Shown one piece after another: positions 16,745-24,345 of a stretch of DNA of 64,000 nt (the first letter of the stretch is position 1; the number at the start of each line of letters is the position of its first letter). A program made the translations under genes and the position numbers. Under the pieces are notes generated by a model. That model did no database searches. It saw only the letters and a list, made by a program, of their open reading frames with translations, and was not told where the DNA came from. This DNA is from Gemmatimonadaceae bacterium (GTDB lineage: Bacteria > Latescibacterota > UBA2968 > UBA8231), in the NCBI GenBank assembly GCA_026706075.1, contig JAPOZM010000099.1:62001-126000 (forward strand), written 5' to 3'.

Positions 16745-18010
16745 ATGTCCAGCCACGAACGGGTGGGCGCCAACGTCACCCGCCAGACCCACATCGCCCA
16801 CGACGGCCGCCACGCCTTCTACGCCGGGGGGCAGACGTACGCCGGCGCCGGGGGGACGGCGATCCTGGAGATGGTCACCACGGAGATGCTCCACTGGGTG
16901 ACCCACGACGACGGCCGCACCACCCTCGACGCCTGCTACGACGGCACCTGGGTGCGCCGGTCCGAGGACAACGGCGCCACCTGGAGCGACGTGGAGGCCA
17001 AGGCGGCCTTCGACACGACCCTGGAGGGGGAGCAGCTCCTGCCCTGCGGCATGAGCCTCGACGAGAGGACCGACACCCTGGTGCGGTTCTACCGGGGCCA
17101 GAAGGCGGACAAGAGCTGCTACGGGTACATCAACCAGGGCGCCTACCGGGTGCTCTACGCGATATCGAAGGACCAGGGGGCCACGTGGAGCGAGCCGGTG
17201 CCGATCGTCGACCGCCGCGGCGGGTTCGACGAGCGGCGGTGGGGTCCGGAGCTCGACTACGGGACCCGCGGTGCCATCCTCAACGGGGCCGCCTGCCGCT
17301 GGATGGACGACGGCTCGCTGATGGCCCCCTTCACCGGGTACGAGCGCCTCGACGGGACCCGGCCCTGGGACTTCCGCGTCATCTGCGCCCGGGGCGAGTG
17401 GAACGCCGGCCGCACCGCCCTCGAGTGGGAGTTCGGCAGCTACTTCGAGGTCGGCCCCGACAGGTCGACGGCAGGCTGTTGCGAGCCCTCCATCGCCTCC
17501 CTCGGCGGCGACCGGTTGTTCATGACCACCCGCTGCCAGGGGGGCGAGGCCCGGGGCCTCCATTCGATCCGCTACACCGCTCACTCCGAGGACGGGGGCA
17601 TGACCTGGTCGGACCCGGAGCCCCTCCTCTACGACGACGGCTCCCCGGTGCACACGCCGGCCTCCTCCTCCGACTTCGTCACCACCTCCACGGGCCGGAC
17701 CTGGTGGCTGGGCAACATCCTCGAGGCGCCGGTCTTCGCCCAGACGCCCCGCTACCCGCTCAAGCTGGCCCTCTTCGACCCCGGCCGCGCCTGCCTCGTG
17801 AGGGACTCGGTGCGCCTGATCCAGGACCGGCCCGAGGGGGCCCACGAGCTGGTGAGGTACACCAACTTCGGCAGCTACGAGGAGCGCGGCAGCGGCCGCC
17901 TCGTCATCACCCTGCCCGAGCAGTACCGCTACAAGGGCTGGGACGAGATGGAGCAGCCGGAGGACTTCGCCGCCGACTGCATCAAGTACACGGTCGAGCT
18001 GGACAGGTGA
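16745..18010 (+). CDS. Sialidase-like (BNR/Asp-box) propeller protein
   Basis: A 425-residue six-bladed-propeller protein with at least three Asp boxes: SEDNGATWSD, SKDQGATWSE and SEDGGMTWSD. Related proteins are exo-sialidases or uncharacterised glycan-acting enzymes. No signal peptide is seen, so a cytoplasmic location or non-sialidase role is possible. The ATG at 16745 has GGAGGA four bases upstream (16735-16740). A stem-loop at 18050-18069 follows the gene. Confidence 0.8.
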   Translation: MSSHERVGANVTRQTHIAHDGRHAFYAGGQTYAGAGGTAILEMVTTEMLHWVTHDDGRTTLDACYDGTWVRRSEDNGATWSDVEAKAAFDTTLEGEQLLPCGMSLDERTDTLVRFYRGQKADKSCYGYINQGAYRVLYAISKDQGATWSEPVPIVDRRGGFDERRWGPELDYGTRGAILNGAACRWMDDGSLMAPFTGYERLDGTRPWDFRVICARGEWNAGRTALEWEFGSYFEVGPDRSTAGCCEPSIASLGGDRLFMTTRCQGGEARGLHSIRYTAHSEDGGMTWSDPEPLLYDDGSPVHTPASSSDFVTTSTGRTWWLGNILEAPVFAQTPRYPLKLALFDPGRACLVRDSVRLIQDRPEGAHELVRYTNFGSYEERGSGRLVITLPEQYRYKGWDEMEQPEDFAADCIKYTVELDR

Positions 18011-18049
18011 CGGCCAACCGGCCCCCTTGCCATCGATATACCAATGGGT

Positions 18050-18069
18050 GATAAACCAGAAGGTTTATC
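18050..18069. terminator. Bidirectional terminator hairpin
   Basis: A perfect 8-bp stem, GATAAACC-AGAA-GGTTTATC, lies in the 74-base gap between the convergent sialidase-like and DUF6785 genes. There is no T-tract, so termination is inferred from position and symmetry. Confidence 0.5.
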
Positions 18070-18084
18070 CATGGAGCGGAGCCC

Positions 18085-20085
18085 CTACACCCAGTAGAGG
18101 CCGTGGCCCTGGGCGCCGGTGATGACGTCGATGGCCAGCCAGAAGGCGATGACCGCAAACTGGCCGAGGATGAAGCCGAGGAAGAAGGGCCGCACCCGCC
18201 GCAGCAGGTTGGGGCCGCCGTAGCGGATCAGGCAGGCCTTCACCAGCCACACCAGGAAGACGCTGAACCACATGTGACGGGTGAGCATCATCTGCGACAC
18301 CGCCAGCCCCATGGGGTGGACGGGGAAGGAGAGCAGGTGGGCCCGCACCCAGTAGAGGCCGAGCATGACCGCCCCGCCGGTGCCGATCAGGGCCAGGCCG
18401 GGCAGGTCGGGGCCGACGGGCTCGCGCAGGTACCGGGCGGCGAAGTCGATGGTGTACCGGGGCCCGCTGAGGAAGAACCAGGCGTTGGCGTTGTTGGCGC
18501 CCGACTGGTAGGCGTAGTAGAGGGTGGTCCACACCGAGATCCCCAGCCCGAGGACCACGGCCAGGATCATGCTCCACAGCAGGACGCCCCGGCGGGTCAC
18601 CGACTCGGCCACCTTCAGGCCGTTGGCCGCCGAGGCCATGACGAAGGTGCGCACGTCGCTCATCCACACCTGCCCCAGGGCGAGGACGGTCACCGCCCCG
18701 GGAGCGCCCAGCCAGGCGGTGCCGTACGCGGTGCGCACCACGGTAGGCGTGATCAGCTGGGCCCGCGTCGCCGCCAGGCCCGACTCGCACAGGATCCGGG
18801 TGATCCCCAGGAAGGTGGCCGCCGCCACCAGCACGAAGGTCACCGACGCCCACCAGGGCACCCCCGCGGCGATGAACCACCCCGTCATCAGCACCAGCCC
18901 CAGGATCAGCTGTCCGTAGACGCTGCGCATGGAGAACTCGCCGGGGTCCCCGCCGCGCCGGAAGGCCGAGCGCCACGTCCGCGCCAGGTACCCCCTCGCC
19001 GTCCACAAGGTGTAGCCGGTGAGGGCCATGAGGGCGCCGAACTGCAGGTACGAGAGGATGGGGCCGCCGTCGCTCTGGGCGTAGATGTCCAGGTTGAGGG
19101 TGCGCGTCAGGCCGATGTAGGTGAGGTAGCCCTTGAGGGCGTAGCCGAGCAGGTAGAACAGCCAGATGCTCAGGGTCACCTCCTGGTGGGTCAGGTAGGC
19201 GAAGCCCATCATGGGGAAGCTGACCACCACCGAGAGGGACTCGAGGTTGGGCAGGATGGGGATGCCCGTCGACAGGCTGACGCCGGGGATGAAGTGGAAG
19301 TAGGCGTGGAGCCCGTTCATGGAGGTGACGATGAAGGGCACGGCGAAACCCGCCCACATGACGGGGTTGCGGAAGAAGGCGTTGAGGGCCCGGCCGCGCT
19401 CCTGGGAGCACATGACCAGGGGCAGCTGGGCCAGGGGGTAGGCGAGGCGCTCGTGCTCCATCCACTGGCGGCGGAAGAGCACGGCCAGGGAGATCATCAC
19501 CAGGTAGAGGCCCAGGAGCACGGGGACCCAGGCCAGCAGCGGCTTGATCCACACCATCCACGGGATCGCCTCGCCCCGCGCCACCCCCTCGTAGAACCCC
19601 TGGATGGCATCGTCGCCCTGGGGCACCAGCCAGTGGGGGACGTAGGGCTGGATGTCCTGGGCCCACTCGTTCTCCGGCGTCGCCAGGTAGTAGATGGCGG
19701 GCAGGATGGGGATCAGGTAGAGGGTCAGCCCCATGGTGCAGATCGAGCAGGCGATCGCCGCCATCAGGTAGGTGATGGACAGCTCCCCCGTGGTCAGGGA
19801 CAGGGAGGGGAGCAGGCGCCGGAGGGCGGTGTTGACGACCAGGGCCAGGAGAAAGAGGAGGAGGATGGCGGCGGCGGTGGTGAAGTCGATGGTCAGGTAC
19901 GAGCCGCGCACCATCAGGCTGTTGTAGGGCCCCCAGAACGCCACCGCGGCGCTCAGCAGCGAGCCCGCCAGCAGGGCCCGGGCCGGGCGCACGTACCCCG
20001 GGGCCTCGGGGCCGGCCTCCGGCGCCTGTCCCGTGCGCCGGCGGAAGGCTTCCACCGCGGCGGCGGCGGTGGCCCCGGTGGTCAC
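18085..20085 (-). CDS. DUF6785-family multipass membrane protein (paralogue 1)
   Basis: A 666-residue integral membrane protein with roughly 14 hydrophobic segments and conserved loops such as YLMAAIACSICTMGLTL, ALNAFFRNPVMW, DGGPILSYLQFGALMAL and VSQMMLTRHMWFS. The family (DUF6785/DUF6784) is uncharacterised; its topology suggests a transporter. The GTG start at 20085 fits the N-terminus of its close paralogue at 61066-63012, with which it shares the motifs above; 56594-58540 is a more distant copy. It is divergent from the AAA ATPase gene across a 122-base spacer holding a strong palindrome. Confidence 0.8.
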   Translation of the reverse strand: MTTGATAAAAVEAFRRRTGQAPEAGPEAPGYVRPARALLAGSLLSAAVAFWGPYNSLMVRGSYLTIDFTTAAAILLLFLLALVVNTALRRLLPSLSLTTGELSITYLMAAIACSICTMGLTLYLIPILPAIYYLATPENEWAQDIQPYVPHWLVPQGDDAIQGFYEGVARGEAIPWMVWIKPLLAWVPVLLGLYLVMISLAVLFRRQWMEHERLAYPLAQLPLVMCSQERGRALNAFFRNPVMWAGFAVPFIVTSMNGLHAYFHFIPGVSLSTGIPILPNLESLSVVVSFPMMGFAYLTHQEVTLSIWLFYLLGYALKGYLTYIGLTRTLNLDIYAQSDGGPILSYLQFGALMALTGYTLWTARGYLARTWRSAFRRGGDPGEFSMRSVYGQLILGLVLMTGWFIAAGVPWWASVTFVLVAAATFLGITRILCESGLAATRAQLITPTVVRTAYGTAWLGAPGAVTVLALGQVWMSDVRTFVMASAANGLKVAESVTRRGVLLWSMILAVVLGLGISVWTTLYYAYQSGANNANAWFFLSGPRYTIDFAARYLREPVGPDLPGLALIGTGGAVMLGLYWVRAHLLSFPVHPMGLAVSQMMLTRHMWFSVFLVWLVKACLIRYGGPNLLRRVRPFFLGFILGQFAVIAFWLAIDVITGAQGHGLYWV

Positions 20086-20172
20086 GGTTGCCCCCGCGAG
20101 GGGAAGGCCGGCCGCTGCCGCCCGGTGCCCCGGGGCCGTACGAGCAGCTTTCCCTGAGCTTCTTCAGGTCGT

Positions 20173-20200
20173 AATTTGGAGGCGTCACCTCCAAATTTGG
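20173..20200. promoter_or_regulatory. Strong palindrome upstream of the AAA/DUF4143 gene
   Basis: AATTTGGAGG-CGTCA-CCTCCAAATT is a perfect 10-bp inverted repeat (20173-20197). It overlaps a second palindrome, CCAAATTTGG (20191-20200), and ends 8 bases before the ATPase ATG. It is AT-richer than the surroundings. It may be an operator, an mRNA stem controlling the ATPase start, or a trace of how the gene was inserted. Confidence 0.5.
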
Positions 20201-20207
20201 ACCGAAA

Positions 20208-21359
20208 ATGGAGACTATACAGCGATTCTTCCGGCCGCCGCAGAGCAGCTTCTTTCTCTTCGGACCCCGGGGAACGGGCAAGTCGACCTGGCTCCGCCAG
20301 CGGTTCCCGGAAGCGGTCTGGGTGGACCTCCTCCAGCCGGACGTCCATCGGGAGCTGCTGGCCCGCCCCGAGCGCCTGCGGGACCTGGCCCTGGCCGGCG
20401 AGGGACGGCCCGTCGTCATCGACGAGGTCCAGAAGGCGCCGGAGCTGCTCGACGTGGTTCACGCCCTCATCGACTCCAGGGGCACGCTCTTCGCCCTCAC
20501 CGGCTCCAGCGCCCGCAAGATCCGCAGGGCCGGGGTCGACCTGCTCGGGGGCCGGGCGGCGCGGCGCATCATGCCTCCCTTCATGGCGGCCGAGCTGGGC
20601 GGCCGCTTCGACCTCGGGCGCGCCCTGCGCGAGGGCATGCTGCCCCTGGTGTGGGGCTCCCCCGAGGGCCCGGACGCGCTGCGGGCCTATGCCTCCCTCT
20701 ACCTTCGCGAGGAGGTCCAGGCCGAAGGGCTGGTGCGCAACATCGGCCAGTTCTCCCGCTTCCTCGAGGCGATCTCCTTCGCCCACGGCGGCCTGCTGAA
20801 CGTGAGCAACCTGGCCCGGGACTGCGCCGTGGGACGCAAGAGCGCGGAGGGCTACGTCGAGATCCTCGAGGACCTGCTCCTCGCCTTCCGCCTGCCCGTC
20901 TTCCGCCGCCGCGCCGGCCGCCGGGTCACGGCCCGGCCGAAGCTCTACCTCTTCGACGCCGGCGTCTTCCGCTCCCTGCGGCCCACGGGCCCTCTCGATC
21001 GCCCGGAGGAGATCGAGGGCGGCGCCCTCGAAGGGCTGGTAGCGCAACACCTGCGGGCCTGGGCCGACCTGACCCCGGCGGAGCACAGCCTCTCCTTCTG
21101 GCGCACCTCTGCCGGGACCGAGGTCGACTTCGTGGTCTACGGCGAGCTGGGGCTGTGGGCCTTCGAGGTCAAGAACTCGGCCGCGGTGCGTGGCTCGGAC
21201 CTGCGGGGACTGCGCGCCTTCTGCGAGGACTACCCGGAGGCCCGGCCCGTTCACCTGTACCGCGGCGCCGACCGCCTGTACGTGGACGGCGTCCTGTGCC
21301 TGCCCGTGGACGGGTTCCTCCGGCAGCTGAGACCGGATCAGCCGCCCTGGCCGGACTAG
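20208..21359 (+). CDS. AAA_14 / DUF4143 ATPase
   Basis: A 383-residue protein with the classic two-part layout: an AAA_14 P-loop domain (Walker A GPRGTGKSTWL at 19-29, Walker B PVVIDEVQ, sensor FALTGSSARK) and a C-terminal DUF4143 nuclease-like domain (YLFDAGVFRSL, then FWRTSAGTEVDFVVYGELGLWAFEVKNS). The D-x-E-x-K arrangement in the last segment resembles PD-(D/E)XK folds. The role of this very common, patchily distributed family is unclear; spread by horizontal transfer is typical. An unusual palindrome precedes the ATG. Confidence 0.9.
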   Translation: METIQRFFRPPQSSFFLFGPRGTGKSTWLRQRFPEAVWVDLLQPDVHRELLARPERLRDLALAGEGRPVVIDEVQKAPELLDVVHALIDSRGTLFALTGSSARKIRRAGVDLLGGRAARRIMPPFMAAELGGRFDLGRALREGMLPLVWGSPEGPDALRAYASLYLREEVQAEGLVRNIGQFSRFLEAISFAHGGLLNVSNLARDCAVGRKSAEGYVEILEDLLLAFRLPVFRRRAGRRVTARPKLYLFDAGVFRSLRPTGPLDRPEEIEGGALEGLVAQHLRAWADLTPAEHSLSFWRTSAGTEVDFVVYGELGLWAFEVKNSAAVRGSDLRGLRAFCEDYPEARPVHLYRGADRLYVDGVLCLPVDGFLRQLRPDQPPWPD

Positions 21360-21448
21360 CCGCCGGTCCGGGTCCGTCCCCTGGCGGCCGCAACCCCCGG
21401 GGGCCGGCCGGCCATCCGCCGCAGCTCTCTTCAAGGGGTCCCCTCCCC

Positions 21449-22471
21449 TCAGAACCCGAGGACCATCACCCAGAAGGGGGAGTCGCCCACCTCGCGCTCG
21501 TCGAACTCCTCCAGGTTGCCGGAGTCCTGGTCGACGCGGAAGGAGCGCATGCGGCCGGCGGTCTCGCCGGCGCAGTAGCAGAAGCGCCCGGTGGGGTCGA
21601 TGTTGAAGGAGCGCGGGCTCGACGGCACCGGGAAGTGGCCGAAGGGGGTCAGGCCGCCGTCGGCGGCGATCTCGAAGCCGGCGATGCTGTCCCCGGGGCC
21701 GCGGTTGGAGGCGTAGGCCCAGCGGCCGTTCGGGTGGACCTCCACGTGGGCCGTGTGGCTCACCTCGCCGTAGCCCTCGGGCAGGGTGGAGACCTCCTGC
21801 ACCGGCTCGAGAGTGCCGGCGCCGCGGTCGTAGCGGTGCACGGTGACCGTGTTGCCCTGCTCGTTGACGGTGTAGACGACCTCGCCGCCGGGCCCGAAGC
21901 ACATGTGCCGGGGGCCGGTGTACTCCTCGGCGGGAACCACCTCGAAGGGGTCGTTGGGGGTCAGCCGCCCCGAGGCGGCGTCGTAGCGGAACTGGGAGGT
22001 CTTGTTGTTCGGGCAGACGTGGGGGATGAAGACGAAGCGGTCCCGGTCGAGGAGCACGGCGTGGGCCTTGGGGCCGGTGTCGACGTACTCCACCTGCTCG
22101 CCGATGGAGCCGTCTTCGGCGATGCGGTGCACGGTGACGCCGCCGCCGGTGTAGTAGCTGGCGATCAGGTGGCGCCCGCCCCCGTCTGTGATCGCCAGGG
22201 CCGGCGTGGCCAGCCCCGTGTCGACGGTGTTGACGTGCTCCAGGCCCCCGGTGGCCGTGTCGAGGCGGTAGCTGGACAACTCCGTCGACTGCACGTGGGC
22301 GCCGTAGACCATGCCCGTGGACCGGTGCAGGTGCAGGGAGCCGATCGGCCCGTGGGCGTCGCTGGAGGCGCTCAGCTCCAGGGCGCCGGTGGCCGGGTCC
22401 ATCGACCAGGCCTGGATCTGCCGGTCGCCGGTGAGGGCGACGAAGACGAAGTACCGGGATGCGTCCGCCAT
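21449..22471 (-). CDS. Lactonase-family seven-bladed beta-propeller
   Basis: A 340-residue protein matching the 6-phosphogluconolactonase-type lactonase family: repeated blades with D-x-x-T-G-x-L (DPATGALEL, DTATGGLEHV), GPRHMCFGPGGEVVYTVNE and the terminal PRSFNIDPTGRFCYCAGE. Family members hydrolyse sugar lactones or act as unknown propellers. No signal peptide is visible. AAAGG lies upstream of the ATG. It is monocistronic and convergent with the ATPase gene. Confidence 0.8.
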   Translation of the reverse strand: MADASRYFVFVALTGDRQIQAWSMDPATGALELSASSDAHGPIGSLHLHRSTGMVYGAHVQSTELSSYRLDTATGGLEHVNTVDTGLATPALAITDGGGRHLIASYYTGGGVTVHRIAEDGSIGEQVEYVDTGPKAHAVLLDRDRFVFIPHVCPNNKTSQFRYDAASGRLTPNDPFEVVPAEEYTGPRHMCFGPGGEVVYTVNEQGNTVTVHRYDRGAGTLEPVQEVSTLPEGYGEVSHTAHVEVHPNGRWAYASNRGPGDSIAGFEIAADGGLTPFGHFPVPSSPRSFNIDPTGRFCYCAGETAGRMRSFRVDQDSGNLEEFDEREVGDSPFWVMVLGF

Positions 22472-22857
22472 GGGAAGGCCTTTCGGGTTGAGGGTGCTCG
22501 TGATGGCTGGGATCGTTTGAGAAGCCCCAAACTACGACGACCGCGGAGTCTTCCGCCACGCGGGGAGGTGCCTCGGCCGGGATCCCCCGTGACCCACAGG
22601 GGTCCGTCGGCGCCGCTGCCGCTCGCGACGCCCGGCAGGTGATGGCCGCGAGCTCGGTTTCGGCGGCTGTTCCGGCCTGGCGAGGCGGGGGGCGGCCTGC
22701 AGCGGGTGGCGCTTGCCAACAACTGGCCCGAAACCGACCCCTGGGCCCGGAACGACGCAAGCTGCGGACGAAGTGCGACGAAGTGGTGGTCGAAGCGTAC
22801 CTTCTACCGGTCCGCCGCGATGGAGGTGGTTCGAAGATCGTAGAGAGGGGGCTACCG
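22472..22857. other. Intergenic region between divergent genes, no gene seen
   Basis: 386 bases between the lactonase-type gene (minus) and the DUF433 gene (plus). No supported ORF, RNA or strong repeat is visible. A purine-rich AGAGAGGGG (22842-22850) is the ribosome-binding region of the DUF433 gene. Confidence 0.5.
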
Positions 22858-23115
22858 ATGGACAGTGCAGGACGGAGCGACTTGGTGCTGGACAGGGTTG
22901 TCCAGCGGAACCCGGAAGTACACAGTGGCGATCTGGTCTTCGCCGGTACAAGAGTCCCGGTAGACAGCCTGGTGAGCTATCTCAAGGAAGGACACTCCAT
23001 CGAGGAGTTTCTCCAAGACTATCCCACCGTCGAGCGTTGGCAACTGGAGTCATTTCTCGACCTCTCTTCAGAAGGTCTCGATCACCTGAGGTCGCGGGAT
23101 GCGAGTGCTTCTTGA
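22858..23115 (+). CDS. DUF433-family antitoxin
   Basis: An 85-residue protein with the DUF433 signature: RVVQRNPEVHSGDLVFAGTRVPVDSLVSYLKEGHSIEEFLQDYP. DUF433 proteins pair with DUF5615 PIN-like toxins and carry a small helix-turn-helix fold. The ATG at 22858 is chosen for its upstream AGAGAGGGG and because it begins just before the conserved domain; the frame remains open to 22639 but that extension is not conserved-looking. The gene overlaps the toxin gene by 17 bases. Confidence 0.85.
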   Translation: MDSAGRSDLVLDRVVQRNPEVHSGDLVFAGTRVPVDSLVSYLKEGHSIEEFLQDYPTVERWQLESFLDLSSEGLDHLRSRDASAS

Positions 23116-23428
23116 TGAGGATATTCCGATCCGACTCAGGCTGCACTTCAAGGCGGAGGTGACGGTTGAGACGGTGGAGTACCGCGGCTGGAAGGGTTTC
23201 AGGAACGGGGCTCTGCTGCGGGTAGCTCAGGAAGAGTTCGATGTACTTGTGACCATGGACAACAGTCTCCCCGACCAGCAACCGATTGGGCTATTCGATC
23301 TGGGTGTTGCGATCTTGCCCCCTTCCAGCAGAACCCTTGAGGACCTCGAGGCGTTGGTGCCTGTACTGGAGCGACACCTCCCCGAGATCCGGCCTGGGGA
23401 TGTGGTCCGGATAACATCTTCCAGGTAA
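23099..23428 (+). CDS. DUF5615 PIN-like toxin
   Basis: A 109-residue protein with the family's acidic N-terminus (MRVLLDEDIPIRL) and the second acidic strand FDVLVTMDNSLPDQQ, typical of DUF5615 PIN-like domains. By family, the target is probably RNA, with Asp/Glu residues binding metal. The ATG overlaps the antitoxin by 17 bases, so the pair is translationally coupled. Both genes are less GC-biased at third positions than the neighbours, consistent with an acquired module. Confidence 0.85.
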   Translation: MRVLLDEDIPIRLRLHFKAEVTVETVEYRGWKGFRNGALLRVAQEEFDVLVTMDNSLPDQQPIGLFDLGVAILPPSSRTLEDLEALVPVLERHLPEIRPGDVVRITSSR

Positions 23429-23485
23429 CGTAGCCCGCTGACGGCGGGACAGATTCCTGGAGGCCTGGGCCCCACGCAGGTGGCC

Positions 23486-24343
23486 TCACCCCTTCAGCGC
23501 CCCCACCGTGATCCCCTTCGTCAGATACTGCTGCAGGAAGGCGTAGACCAGCATGGTCGGCGCCATGATCAGCACCAGCCCCGCGAAGGCCATGCCCCAG
23601 TCGCTGCGGTACTGGCTGACGATGGTGATGTTGGCCAGGCCCAGGGGCAGGGTGCGCAGCTCCTGGGATCCCTCTCCCGAGAGGAACATGAAGGCCATGA
23701 AGAACTCGTTCCACGTGCCGAGGAAGGAGAAGATGCCCACCGTGATCAGCCCCGGCCGGGCCAGGGGGAGCATGATCGACCAGAAGGCGCGGAACTCGCC
23801 GGCCCCGTCCATCAGGGCCGACTCGTGCAGGCTCGAGGGAAGGGACCTGAAGAAGCCGGTGAGGATGAAGATGGCGAAGGGCATGCCGAAGGCGACGTAG
23901 ACGATGAGGAGGCCGAGGCGCGAGTTGAGGAGGCCGAACTCCTTCATCTGGAAGAAGAGGGGCACGATGGAGAGCTGCAGGGGGATCATCAGCCCGGCGA
24001 GGAAATAGAAGAACAGGGGCCGCACGCCGGGAAAGGTGAAGCGCGCCAGGGCGTAGGCGGCCATCGCCGCCAGCAGCATCGACGCGGTCACGGTGGTCAC
24101 CGTGAGCAGGACGCTGTTGAAGAAGTAGTCGCCGAAGAATCCCTTGGTCCAGGCGTTGGTGAAGTTGATCCACTGCAGGTCGCCGAGCTCGGGCAGGCTG
24201 AAGGGGTCGAGGAAGATTTCGCGGTCCGTCTTCAGCGACGTGTACAGCAGCCAGAGCATGGGATAGACGACGATCGCCAGGTAGCCGAAGAGGGCCGAGT
24301 AGAGGAACGGTTTGATCAGGGTGTTGGTGCGCCGCTCGGCCAC
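23486..24343 (-). CDS. Carbohydrate ABC transporter permease (MalG-type)
   Basis: A 285-residue inner-membrane permease with six predicted helices and the EAA loop HESALMDGAGEFRAFWSIMLPLARPGL, the docking site for the ATPase subunit. It belongs to the CUT1 sugar-transport group. The GTG at 24343 starts two bases after the stop of the fused binding-protein/permease gene. It is the last gene of the long minus-strand run. No ATPase gene is present in the window, so a shared MsmK/UgpC-type ATPase elsewhere must energise transport. Confidence 0.9.
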   Translation of the reverse strand: MAERRTNTLIKPFLYSALFGYLAIVVYPMLWLLYTSLKTDREIFLDPFSLPELGDLQWINFTNAWTKGFFGDYFFNSVLLTVTTVTASMLLAAMAAYALARFTFPGVRPLFFYFLAGLMIPLQLSIVPLFFQMKEFGLLNSRLGLLIVYVAFGMPFAIFILTGFFRSLPSSLHESALMDGAGEFRAFWSIMLPLARPGLITVGIFSFLGTWNEFFMAFMFLSGEGSQELRTLPLGLANITIVSQYRSDWGMAFAGLVLIMAPTMLVYAFLQQYLTKGITVGALKG

Positions 24344-24345
24344 GG

